This document shows, piece after piece, positions 26,201 to 34,920 of a DNA stretch of 64,000 nucleotides. The position numbers were made by a program, and so were the translations under genes. The DNA lies in contig NC_087077.1 in the NCBI RefSeq assembly GCF_026151205.1, forward strand, positions 8,981,983 to 9,045,982, given 5' to 3'. The notes beneath the pieces were generated by a model. That model was not told where the DNA came from and ran no database searches. It was given only the letters and a program-made list of their open reading frames with translations. Source of the DNA: Bolinopsis microptera. Its lineage: Eukaryota; Ctenophora; Tentaculata; Lobata; Bolinopsidae. The first letter of the stretch is position 1. The number at the start of each line of letters is the position of its first letter.

Positions 26201-29200
26201 ATTACATAATACTCCCTTTAACATGGACACGAAGGCGGGACCAAACACGGCCCAAATGATTAACTATAGTGATAAACTTGGAACATTAAACAATTTGATT
26301 TGATTTTACCTTTTGATTAAATATAGATTAATATCTTTTAGCTGTTAACATAATTTAGCCATATAGAAATTCACTATTCAAGCCCCAAGGATAAGGGTAT
26401 ATATTATATTATGTAAATTGATTAATAAATTTTATAAAACGGTAATAATAAATAATTTTTAAAATATGAGTAGAATTTATTTAAACCCCTTTGTAATAAT
26501 AAATGTAGCCGGCCGATAAAAATTCAACGTACAGGCTAGAAGTTAATATATAATAACACCCTTCAAGCCAAGTTGTATAAAGTGTTGCACATAATTATCG
26601 AGAACGTTAAAACCAGTGTAATCCTAAGTTTTGCCAGTCAAGTCTTATCAGAAAGATGATTAAATTGTTGAATATGGCTTTATGTTAACACTTAACAGCT
26701 AAAAGATATGAATTATGTGAATACAAGTAGGTTGACGCTTATAAACAAAAGGTAAAATCTAATTGTGTTATCTTACAAGTTTATTACTAGTTAATCATTT
26801 GGGACGGTGTTTGGCTCCGCCCTTGGGCATTGTGACCATGTTATAAGTGAGTATCAACATCATGATGTGATCCGCCCTTTTAGGAAAGTAAAGGGCTATT
26901 TAGGAAAGTAAACGCCCTTTTAGAAAAAATACCGCCCTTATGTCCTCCACAGTCCACCCTCGTGTCCGGTTCCCGTATAACGACTGCTGTACGTGGGGCG
27001 GCGTTTAAACGAGATTCTAAAGGTGTCCAGAAGAAGCTCCGCTTTTTTCCCTCAGAAGCGAAGTTATACCTATTACATTAATGAAAAATGTACAGCTTCC
27101 TGTTTGATCTTTCTTGGAGCATTCCAGAGATATTTAAAAAAAGTTAAGTTGTGCATACTAGCCAAGTTAATCCTTATCACAAAACATCATGAACAAATCT
27201 AAAAAACAATTTTAAATTTCATGATTTCATCATTGAACCGCTTTACGGATTATAAACTCACTAAACCACCTAATTTCGTCTGTTTAATCCGTACTTGGTA
27301 CAATCTCCGGCATTCTTTTGGATCTAATCAGAATCTCCCACTTAATAATCAATTCTTTCTCTTGGAAGAACAATTTGACCAAAATAAATGTGCGAGTGTC
27401 TTCATTCTGCTATAATATTCACTGTTCACGATATAATTGACCCAATCCACACACATAATTAGCTGATGGTTATGATTTAATTAGAGCACACTGATCCCTC
27501 GTGAGATTAGTATAATCTCCCAATTATAGTAACCCATTGATCACACTTTACCAGCCATCACTCCATGAGTCGAAACACAAAAGTTAAATGGGTATAGACC
27601 GGGTGGGAGGCAATATTGCGAAATCAAACGATATACTGAGGTCAATTCGCAAATATGCAGTCTGCATAGCGCACAGATTATATGCGACAAATTGCGGACT
27701 TGGTCACCTCAAGTCTCATGTTACTGCCAATTGCTATCAATAGTTGATCATATCAAAAGGAGTTACCCACCACCGCAAAATTGAGACCAGACTGAAATTT
27801 TGTACAACTAATTAGGATGGGCACAGCCCAGTACAGCCTCATACATGGGTCGGAAGTATGCAATAGGAATCTGATTATATCTAATGGCCGGATCGTTACA
27901 TATTATTACAAAAGTGGTAAGGGCCAAAACGAGGCTGAAAAAAAAAGATCAACAGTCATGAGTCAACTTAAATTTTCTTATGGATCATTTATTCGTGTAC
28001 TTCTGGAAGTGCATTCTCGTCATAAAATTTTCGACGTTTAATACCAAATTTCTAATCATTCTGGACAACATTTCATTCGCTCCAAGAATCCAAGCTCCCA
28101 GTCATGATTATTTTGAGGTTACAAGTAGTAAGTAAACTTTATTTGGGTGCTCCCTCTCTTATCTGATCTACTGTTGACACGATCATTTGTCAATTTCAGA
28201 GGATCAGGGGGAAAAAAGGTTGTTGATTTGATTCGAAACTTTCATCAAATAATGAACGACAATAAAATAGAAGCATACAAAAATCGTGTCATAAAGTTTG
28301 TTCAAGCTGCTAAACTATAAGATTAAGTTGGAGCCACAAGACCTACATCAGGTAGACTAAAATCACTATATATTTTTAACAATATGATTACGGTTTTAAA
28401 TTTCCAGTATTAATCAACACGGGATACAACAAATCCCGGACTTTTACTATGCACTCCGTAATAAGAGAAGAGGTTGAGAAAATGGAAATGTCTGTTTCTT
28501 TTCAGAATAGGGATGAAAAGACATGATTAATGAGGATATGATGCTATTTATAGAATGATTACATGTGTGAAGTCATACTGCAAATAAGTACCTCTGATTA
28601 AATCATTATATCTAGAATTATATTGAAATTATTCCAGCGTTCGTCGACGAGAGAACTGAGCCAGAACTGCAACATATAATCTGAGAATCTAAGCGCTCGA
28701 TCGATCATCGATTGTGTATATGGCGCATTTCTTTCCTCAACGTACGCTATTTTTCAGTTTAAAACCGAAATTGAGAAAAAATGAATGAATAGAACAAAAT
28801 ATAATCCATATAAAACACGTACCTTGAGCGAATCAAAACAAGCGGTCACGTGACCGTTCTCTATCGACACGTGGGCGGGAGGGTGAGCATAGCGACACTC
28901 GTCTGCTTCCCGCGAACATTTACCTCTCTGAAACTCGCGACACACCTGCAAGAAAAGGGTTGTTACTGGATAACAAGGTCACAAATTGGGTTGGGTTTTT
29001 AATAGGTGTCGGTTACCAAGTTACAAATGCTTGTTTATTATCCCGTGGTACCAGACAATGGCTGTGAGGTTGGTCCATTTAATTTTTCTCTTTGGATTAT
29101 TGCTGGTTACTTATAAAGTCAAATGAGTTATGGTATATTGATATATACTATGTATATAGTTGGACCATGCTTATCAAAAATTCATTCATGCAATCGATAC

Positions 29201-32200
29201 TCTAAGGACTTGAGAAATATCTTAAAAAGCTTTTATTTATCGTTTAAAGGCTTTAATATAATTGTAGACATCGATTTATCTCAGCCTTTGCCCACTCTGG
29301 TACAAAGATCATTACTGGGTTTATTATGGGGTGCTGTGGAAATGAAATCTAGGTGTGACCGAGGGAAGGTAAGTCTGCAGAGGGATATACTTATGTAGTG
29401 TCCTTTTTAAGATGAATCGAATACTTTGGTATGTCATCTGAACGTCGCATTCGTCTGCTGGGGTATCTCTATAAATATGCACCGGGGTTTCTATAAATAC
29501 GCGACTAAACGGGTACGGAATTAGATCCGTGAAAATTCCGACTTGTACATATTTTAGAGGACAAGTTCTTGTGGACGGGGCCGTTTTAGTGTCCGTTCAG
29601 TGTTCATCAAAGTTGATCTCTATTGAGACCTACTTGGAACGTCGTTGACGTTCACTGAGACCTCAAATTCTTACATTAAAAGCATCGTATTACAAAGTCA
29701 GGGGAGGATCTTGAGATATGTGGCTCTGGAGATCATCGCTATTTGGTCCCTTGTTTAGTTACAATATTTATATCACTGACACTATAATATCAAGTCCACT
29801 ATAACTATAATACGGATCTCGGGCTCGTTTAACTTTAAGCACGTGATGACCCCCAGACTACAGACGTTCTCCTGTCACTCCCATCAACCATTGTCCTGCA
29901 ACTAATTTGGAGCCTAGAAGGTTCTAAAAGTCCGCAAGCTCCTGAATATTCAGTTCCAGAGAACAGAGAAGACAGGGACAAGGTGGTCCCGCGTGTAATT
30001 ACATGTAGAGTACTCTATGTATATTCGGCCAGGTAACAATAGGGTGAGTACGGCTAACAAAGCCAGCTTTGAATATTATCAAGGGTAATTAGGGTTAAAT
30101 TACAGCTTAGTCGCTCAGGCGGGGCTTACTCTAGGACCTCCCAGGGGATGGGGATCTATCTATAAGAGCTGAGAGTACAGGGGCTGATATTTGTGAACTT
30201 GAATATGGACACCTTCATCCAATCTGTATAAGTCTAATAATCATCATACCTTTGAGAGAATGGTTGAGTTATCTAGAAATTGAGATACAGTAACACAATA
30301 TACTGGGGATGGGATTGACCAAATATGGTTAAATGACAGTGTTCACAAGAGTTACTGTAATTGGACTCGGACATGAGAGTCGTTGTCATTGTTTATACAC
30401 CTGAGTTTTTAACAGACCATTCAGTGTGATGAACACACACATTCAGATCACAGGGCATTGTTTCACAGTGACATGTGAATGTAAGATAAGCCGAATTACA
30501 ACACCCTCATGGACTATCTCCCCCCACACTGTAATGTACACACGACCTACACACGGCTAATAGTGATTAGTAACAGCGCATGTGATTAGTGAGCAATGTG
30601 GTGTATAATTCTAGGCTCGTGTTTGACATCAAGAGCTCCACATGGGTCTGGAAACTGCTAGAAGAGATTTCATAAGAGGATCAGGATCGAGGTCATTTGT
30701 ATAGCTGATACTAATGGCCTATACCGATTATGCAATGCCTCGAGCCACTTGTTAACCTCAAACCCCCCTCTCACATGGTCAGACAATGCGGTAAATATAT
30801 AAACGGAGCTGGTGGTGGGGAGCCAAACAAAGATTTATAGCGTCTCCTGGAGAAATATAGCCAGGAGAATCTAAGAGACCGGTAAATTATGGAGAGAGAT
30901 GATTTATAAAGGCAATTTTTACGTAGAAGGAAGGCTACGTATAGATCGTTCAACGGTTAGTCTAGGACGTTGGATGAAATAATCTCCTTTAAATTGTGGT
31001 CAGGTTTGACCTCTACATCGTACACGCGGACCACCATTTGATCGGGCGGACCGGAAATGACTATACATTCACTCTATTAAGAGTTCTCTTGCTAGCCTTT
31101 ATTGGGGCCAAGTTCCTTTTAGCTTGTTATAGGGGTCTAACGACATGGACATTGTGATTTGAGCTTTAAGAAAGGTTCCCCCGATGGTTTTCATGGTTCA
31201 TGATTAAAACCATGTTGAATTAAAACAACACTGGTATCACACGACTACACTTGCGAGTCATATCATATTCGGGTAAAACTCTGTTTGTGATTGCAAGCAC
31301 AATCACTTATAATCCCCAGCCATGACGAGACAGAACTTTAGGTCGTGAACAGGTGCAAAGGCCGTGGTGAGACTGTCAGACTGTCCTAAAGTCAAAATAG
31401 GGATAAATTTAATCAAGGTTACTGCACCTGTCATCCTACTTCCTAATTCTTGCATTCATATTCATAATTTAAAGCTTCTCCGAACTGACGTCTGTCACTA
31501 ACTTTAGAACCGTTAAGATTTATAAATAGGCAATCAAAGTTATAAGGGGGTGTGTCTTATAACCATACCACTTCCAGTCGCTTTTCCAAAGCTAACTGGG
31601 AGCAGGTGGCCTTTATAGAAGTGCTGATCGATAATATACAAAAACTCTTAGGCTGTGTATATCGAAACTCTAACGGCTGTTTTAACTAAACCGAAAGGTG
31701 ACGTAGTTATGGGCAAAAAACGGTTTTGGTCACGTGACAGGCTGGTTAAACACGAATTCGATTGTTTAGGGCTCGGGTTAGGGTTAGGGTTGTGGTTAGG
31801 CTTATGCCTATGGATAGCTTCGGGGTGATGGTTAGGGTTAGGGTTGGGATTAGGGTTTATGTAAAACCGTTTTGTTCGACAGCAAAACCATAAAAACCAA
31901 AGTCACATGATAATTTTAAGGCGAGCGAATTAGTAAAAGCCAGTTTCGACACTGAGTGCATCTGAAATGAAGTTCGAAATAATCGTCAAAACTGAAGTGC
32001 AAACCACAAAAACTCCAGAATGAAGGAGACGTGATTGAAATCCGTGGTGATGACTTGTTTATGTAAAATAAAAATGGTTGTAAACGTGAAATAAACGTAT
32101 GTGGTACTGGGTACGGATTGATGTATATTTTAACAAACTACCTCTACTGCCAAGTCGGACCTCATCGGATCGTGCAAAATCTCCCTAGGTAACGCTCATC

Positions 32201-32397
32201 TATATTCAAACTCGCAACAAAAAGAGACACACAATAATAATGATTGGCCGGCCTCTTAGCACCCTTTATATAAACACAACATTAAACTGATGCAGCAAAG
32301 TATATGGTATTTGTGAAGTTAGTTCCCCGGTCCTCACCTCAATCATGAGCCATCTCCGGTCTCGTGTGTTGCCTTGCAGCGCACTCACGTTCAACAT
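1552..32397 (-). CDS. mbl/MBNL: Muscleblind-like CCCH zinc-finger RNA-binding protein, ten coding exons
   Basis: Muscleblind proteins bind YGCY-type RNA motifs and control alternative splicing, RNA localisation and stability. Coding exons in transcript order: 32338-32397, 28823-28945, 16411-16569, 7508-7834, 4961-5089, 4374-4502, 3688-3816, 2312-2812, 1832-2000, 1552-1709. All have GT donors and AG acceptors and the phases fit throughout (phase 0 until the last junction, which is phase 1). The sum is 1884 bp, 627 residues plus stop, or 518 residues without the 7508-7834 exon. Four CCCH fingers appear as two tandem pairs: CX7CX6CX3H then CX7CX4CX3H, twice. Fingers 2 and 4 each span an exon junction, which supports the splicing model. 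The C-terminal third is rich in Ala, Gly, Ser and Gln, as in MBNL proteins. Two finger pairs match the vertebrate and tunicate arrangement; flies and nematodes have one. Transcript ends are not known. Confidence 0.92.
1832..2000 (-). CDS. mbl/MBNL: Muscleblind penultimate coding exon
   Basis: The exon encodes [12 protein letters not shown] followed by Gln/Ala/Leu-rich sequence. A GTTAGT donor leaves phase 1, and the first two bases of the next exon complete an ATG codon. If this donor is not used, translation stops two codons on at 1827-1829, giving a shorter C-terminus. Confidence 0.8.
2312..2812 (-). CDS. mbl/MBNL: Muscleblind low-complexity C-terminal exon
   Basis: The 167-residue exon is rich in Ala, Gly, Pro, Ser and Leu (segments such as Q-A-A-A-L-A-P and G-A-G-L-M-G-G-A-G). 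It ends [10 protein letters not shown], a short basic stretch like the K-R-P motif near the MBNL nuclear localisation region. The acceptor TTTCTCTGCAG is strong and the donor is GTATGA. Both ends are phase 0. Confidence 0.85.
2813..3687. other. Muscleblind intron, no further feature
   Basis: This 875-bp intron lies between the finger-4 exon and the low-complexity exon. I see no additional coding segment, tandem repeat or inverted repeat in it. Confidence 0.6.
3688..3816 (-). CDS. mbl/MBNL: Muscleblind exon: rest of zinc finger 4
   Basis: The 43-residue phase 0/0 exon starts [19 protein letters not shown] and completes finger 4 (CX7CX4CX3H across the junction). An Ala/Gln-rich segment follows. 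The acceptor is TTTTTCAG and the donor is GTATGT. Confidence 0.92.
3837..4155. repeat. 14-bp minisatellite, about 22 copies, each with CACGTG
   Basis: The 14-bp unit (gtcacgtggtgata) is repeated in tandem. Two variants differ at one base (gtgata or gtaata) and occur in blocks of about 5, 7, 5 and 5 copies, suggesting that blocks were duplicated. Every unit holds the palindrome CACGTG (canonical E-box). The array is in the muscleblind intron between the finger-3 and finger-4 exons. Confidence 0.95.
4374..4502 (-). CDS. mbl/MBNL: Muscleblind exon: zinc finger 3 and first Cys of finger 4
   Basis: The 43-residue phase 0/0 exon starts [10 protein letters not shown] with spacing CX7CX6CX3H and ends T-V-C-M-D-F-M-K, which provides the first cysteine of finger 4. 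It closely matches the third MBNL finger (V-T-V-C-M-D-Y-I-K ending). Confidence 0.93.
4681..4917. mobile_element. MITE with TA target and internally repeated 5' part
   Basis: The left end ccttactcgggaatattat is matched by its reverse complement at the right end, with TA on both sides. The left third of the element occurs again in direct orientation from about 4797. This is a 237-bp non-autonomous DNA element in a 458-bp muscleblind intron. A Tc1/mariner-type origin is inferred from the TA flanks only. Confidence 0.7.
4961..5089 (-). CDS. mbl/MBNL: Muscleblind inter-finger linker exon
   Basis: The 43-residue phase 0/0 exon starts [11 protein letters not shown] and ends R-K-D-K-S-D-K-L-E directly before a GTTAGT donor. 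The terminal K-L-E before V-C-R-E-Y of the next exon copies the D-R-L-E/V-C-R-E-Y junction of MBNL. The acceptor is CCGACAG. Confidence 0.88.
5090..7507. other. Muscleblind intron with degenerate repeats
   Basis: This intron holds a degenerate repeat of the type cagccatgttgctaggtga at about 5940-6125, a GA-rich tract at 6490-6525 and several CACGTG sites. No coding exon is supported. Confidence 0.5.
7508..7834 (-). CDS. mbl/MBNL: Muscleblind linker exon with L-G-N-G tandem repeat (probably alternative)
   Basis: The 109-residue phase 0/0 exon lies between finger pairs 1 and 2, where the muscleblind linker belongs. It starts N-N-P-S-Y-Q-L-G and contains six or seven copies of a 12-bp unit encoding L-G-N-G, followed by a Lys-rich end (H-M-S-K-S-Q-K-K) and a GTTCGT donor. 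The AG acceptor at 7835-7836 has a poor pyrimidine tract, so skipping is plausible; skipping keeps the frame. The open frame extends further upstream to 7963, so the 5' edge could differ. No homologous exon is known to me. Confidence 0.55.
7635..7715. repeat. 12-bp coding minisatellite (L-G-N-G units)
   Basis: The unit gtccgttaccaa is repeated six or more times and then decays into related ccggtacc copies. The period is a multiple of three, so copy number can change without breaking the muscleblind frame in the exon that contains it. Confidence 0.85.
8083..8150. repeat. 18-bp tandem repeat, four copies, with CACGTGAC
   Basis: Four consecutive copies of aaataccacgtgacaagc, the last degenerate. 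It is unrelated in unit length to the 14-bp array at 3837 but shares the CACGTG core. Confidence 0.85.
14106..14175. repeat. Small inverted-repeat element with hAT-like ends
   Basis: The ends cagtgttg and caacactg enclose a GC-rich 54-bp middle (gcggcggcggc). CAGTGTTG-type ends occur in hAT elements, but I find no 8-bp target duplication, so this is tentative. Confidence 0.3.
16411..16569 (-). CDS. mbl/MBNL: Muscleblind exon 3: rest of zinc finger 2 and Gln-rich helix
   Basis: The 53-residue exon starts [14 protein letters not shown] and completes finger 2 (CX7CX4CX3H counted across the junction). A Gln-rich stretch with L-Q-Q-L and M-L-Q-Q-Q follows, as after the second finger of MBNL. The acceptor is CTTCAG, the donor is GTAACG, and both boundaries are phase 0. 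Confidence 0.92.
16604..16640 (-). promoter_or_regulatory. (CU)n tract upstream of the finger-2 exon
   Basis: The plus strand carries an almost pure (GA)n run, so the muscleblind pre-mRNA carries (CU)n about 35-70 nt upstream of the exon 3 acceptor at 16569. A second such run lies at 16798-16820. CU-rich RNA is a known binding substrate of polypyrimidine-tract-binding proteins. A role in regulating this exon is inference. Confidence 0.45.
17367..18401. mobile_element. Non-autonomous hAT transposon with perfect 8-bp TSD
   Basis: The 1035-bp element has perfect 21-bp terminal inverted repeats beginning CAGAGGCACATA and ending in the reverse complement. It is flanked on both sides by the 8-bp duplication aggctcgg (17359-17366 and 18402-18409). 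An 8-bp duplication and CAG-type ends are hallmarks of the hAT superfamily. Subterminal regions on both sides contain many copies of ccgcacatt/ccgcataat motifs in opposing orientation, typical of transposase-binding repeats. There is no transposase ORF. A minisatellite occupies the centre. Confidence 0.9.
17579..17850. repeat. About 24-bp minisatellite inside the hAT element
   Basis: Roughly ten degenerate copies of a unit like gaccgtgacccaggcccttt are arranged in tandem. There is a longer-period pattern: the variant containing ggaactcat followed by ggccacgtgaccc recurs once. The open frames here are by-products of the repeat. Confidence 0.85.
19526..19664. repeat. 20-bp tandem repeat, about seven copies
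   Basis: The unit ggatatttccacataaaaca is repeated with single-base differences. It lies in a muscleblind intron. Confidence 0.85.
20154..20230. repeat. (GA)n microsatellite, about 77 bp
   Basis: An uninterrupted GA dinucleotide run on the plus strand, reading (CU)n in the muscleblind transcript. Confidence 0.97.
25968..26166. repeat. 15-bp minisatellite, about 13 copies
   Basis: The unit gcggaggacacgagt is repeated about 13 times with almost no divergence. The period is divisible by three and several frames lack stops, so long open frames appear on both strands (for example repeated A-E-D-T-S on the plus strand). I treat them as repeat artefacts. Confidence 0.93.
28823..28945 (-). CDS. mbl/MBNL: Muscleblind exon 2: zinc finger 1 and first Cys of finger 2
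   Basis: The exon encodes 41 residues starting [10 protein letters not shown] and ending A-C-F-D-S-L-K. Finger 1 has the spacing CX7CX6CX3H. The terminal C-F-D-S-L-K supplies the first cysteine of finger 2. The acceptor is a good pyrimidine tract plus TTGCAG, and the donor is GTACGT. Both boundaries are phase 0. Confidence 0.92.
28946..32337. other. Muscleblind intron 1, 3.4 kb
   Basis: The intron between the start-codon exon and the finger-1 exon. It contains a degenerate telomere-like tract at 31770-31860. No coding exon is supported. Confidence 0.55.
31770..31860. repeat. Degenerate interstitial (TTAGGG)n-like tract
   Basis: Several ttaggg units in two clusters are separated by about 40 bp of other sequence. 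The match to the animal telomere repeat is clear but short and imperfect. Confidence 0.6.
32338..32397 (-). CDS. mbl/MBNL: Muscleblind coding exon 1 with start codon
   Basis: The exon encodes 20 residues from ATG (32395-32397) and ends in the motif W-L-M-I-E just before a gtgagg donor. MBNL proteins have the equivalent W-L-T-L-E directly before the first zinc finger, and the next exon begins V-C-R-E-F in the same phase. That match, rather than ORF length, sets the start. It is too short to be seen as a long ORF. Confidence 0.85.
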
Positions 32398-34480
32398 CAC
32401 AGCAGGAGGCAGGGTGAGTGGGGATCAGCGGAGACAGCAGCAACAACAACAAATAATAGCACACAAATGGGCGAGGGGTAGGTTGATCCGAGTATAAAGC
32501 TAGATATGGAGATGAGTCTGTATACGCGGTTTAGGTGAAGCTAAGCGAGGCTCATAGACGAAGGAGGACTGGTCAAGATAGTAGTGAGTCAGGTATGAGA
32601 GATTGTGCGCGGAGAGTAGCTATTAAGAGGAACTGGTGACCTTGTCGTGGTGCATGGGTGTTACAGTGGTGGCAATGGGTGCAGATCGGCTGCGTGTTCA
32701 GTACAATGTGTGCACCTTCCCGTCCTGACGGCCTATACTAGCCACCAGCTCCACCAGTCACGTGACACAGCCTCACGGTACTCTTCCAGCCCAATAATCG
32801 ACCTGAACGCTACACAACTGCTCTTAATGACGGTCACGCGCTTACCACGTGACCACATCAGGCTTTATGTGGCAGTCAGGCGCGCGCTCTAACTGGTCTA
32901 CTTCTCGCACGTGACCTGGTTACCATTATCCCATTGGCGTGGAGTATGATCGAGCAGTTTCGGTATTATCCCTTATAAGAGCTAAGTGCGGAGGGAGCTG
33001 GGAGAGAGTAGGGATAGGAGAGCTAGGGTGATGTTCGGTGTTTTCATATCCTGGATCTGATACGCTGACAGGACCCCTCCACCAGTCCACCAGCTGCACT
33101 CACAACATTGACAACACACGAGCACAATTACATTGAACTACACACCCCACCTTAATGTCAGGGAGGCGGTCATGTGGAACACATACAATTACTCTGCACC
33201 GACTTTACTTTCATTTGTAATACTGGCTCTGTGTACTGGGGGTTATGAGGGGGACTAGGTGTCCAGCCTTTATTTGCAAATGTAATAAAGTTATTGGAGT
33301 ACTTATAAGGTTATGGATGACATGGGTATATGCACTACATGCAAGCTGACTTTGATTTTGATATTCAATATCAAATATATGCTGGGATGTTGCCGGGTAG
33401 GAATGATTGTTATTCAGTGAATTTACCAGTGACGAGGGCGGACATTTTAGTTGCTGTAGAGCTGGAATCAGCATTGCTTGGGCAGATATGTGATTTGAAA
33501 CGACATCTTATCCGGGTAGACATTTCTTAACCTGCTCTAGATTTTCTGATAGGTAGATGTCTCCATTTACATAACGTTGATTACATGACGAGTGATTAAT
33601 AAGTTTTGTTAGTTACAGTGCGTCATTAGAAAATTAAGAACCAACCGTAATTGAGGGAGGGTCATTTTATTAAATTGTAACTCTTATGATTCAGATGTCT
33701 CATGTTGTGCAGAATTAGACAAAGAAAACAACTCTCATTTAAACAAATAAAACATAAAAACAGTTTATTTTTACAAAACAATATCATTAAATCATGAAAT
33801 TTAAAATTCCAATAATCAATTTCAATACAGAGCGTTTTCTGATGAATTTGTTAATTATTAACTCTCCGCCACAGTGAAGATTGTTAAAAATGAGATTATT
33901 TTCAATGTCATTTTAAACATCCATGAGAAGGAAAAAATAAGATAAATCAAATGTACAGAAGGTTTTTAATACATTTCCTAATAGCAGTAATTAAGTTTGG
34001 GGCAATTCAAAATTGAACTAAACAAAAATCTTTTCTTAGTTACTAAATAAGTGGTCAAGACTCTCGCACTCAAAATCAAATCATTAATGCAAATTGCACA
34101 ATTATTCAATTAAAACTTAAATTCGTTCAAACTTTACAGACTCAACAAAACTAATAATCGTAATATACTTACATAACCCATAAACAAAAATGTCGAAAAT
34201 TGTAATAAAAAAGCCTAGCTGAAACACACTACACCAAGCTTGTGACATATTGGTTCCGCTATAATACAAATACAGCACAATCTTTGTCACCAAAAATGAG
34301 TTCTGAACAAATTGGGACAGATTTAGCTTCCTGAAAATAGTGGAACATCATTTGTTCGTCCACTTGCGCCCAAAAACATATTGTCGAACTTAAGACTTTC
34401 CAGCAAATATTGTTAAAAATTATGCTCTTCCAAGTTTCTGACTCTTTTGGCCACCTCTCTCTTTTTAAATCACATTAAAA
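32398..34480. other. Muscleblind 5' region and UBE2O 3' flank
   Basis: The region between two same-strand genes should hold the muscleblind 5' UTR and promoter (adjacent to 32397; it begins with a CAG/CAA-like repeat stretch at 32430-32455) and the UBE2O 3' UTR. A minus-strand AATAAA near 33763 could end UBE2O. CACGTG sites occur at about 32758, 32845 and 32908. No coding region is supported. Confidence 0.4.
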
Positions 34481-34920
34481 CTAGACAAAAAACTCTTCAG
34501 ACTTAGAATCTGAAGTCTCAGGTTGACTTGTAACTAAATCATAGTTCTCACCATTCCCCCTATATAGCAGTATACTACTTTCTCCCCCTATCATCTCCAT
34601 CGGAGGTGGGCCAGGGTCATACTTAGTGGAAACTCGGACAGGAACGTCTCCCAAACTCGGAGCACCGTAGTTAGCACTGTCTTCAGACTGATCAGTGGCT
34701 TTATTATTGTTCTCAGTAAGATCAACTGAGTCCTCAACTTCACCCCTGATTTCTGAACTGGCGACCACATCAAAAATAGTCTGGGGTTTAAAGATCTGAT
34801 CAGCAGCGGATATTATCTTGAGAGGGTTGAGAAGGGAGGTGACGCACGGGATAACACCTTTAGAGAGGGGGAGGAGAGGGTAGGTGATATTACACAGCTC
34901 GGGGGTGTTGTTCTGAGAAC
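34481..34920 (-). CDS. UBE2O: UBE2O terminal exon
   Basis: The last exon starts at phase 1 after a CATCCCCAG acceptor. Early in it [16 protein letters not shown] resembles the conserved F-P-L-F-P-L-S-K-G-F-I segment near the end of animal UBE2O. An acidic, Ser/Asn-rich tail of about 100 residues follows and is probably disordered. Confidence 0.85.

Larger units (their letters stand above)
16570..28822. other. Muscleblind intron, 12.3 kb
   Basis: The largest muscleblind intron separates the finger-1 and finger-2 exons. It holds two CU tracts near its 3' end, a non-autonomous hAT element, a 20-bp repeat, a long (GA)n run, short repeats of aagcttatacactgtt (21715-21805) and a 15-bp minisatellite at 25968. 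No coding exon is supported. Confidence 0.5.

Noticed and set aside
25901-26303. Open frames over the 15-bp minisatellite (for example repeated A-E-D-T-S)
   Set aside because: The period is a multiple of three, so open frames arise on both strands without selection; no splice sites or known domain support a protein.
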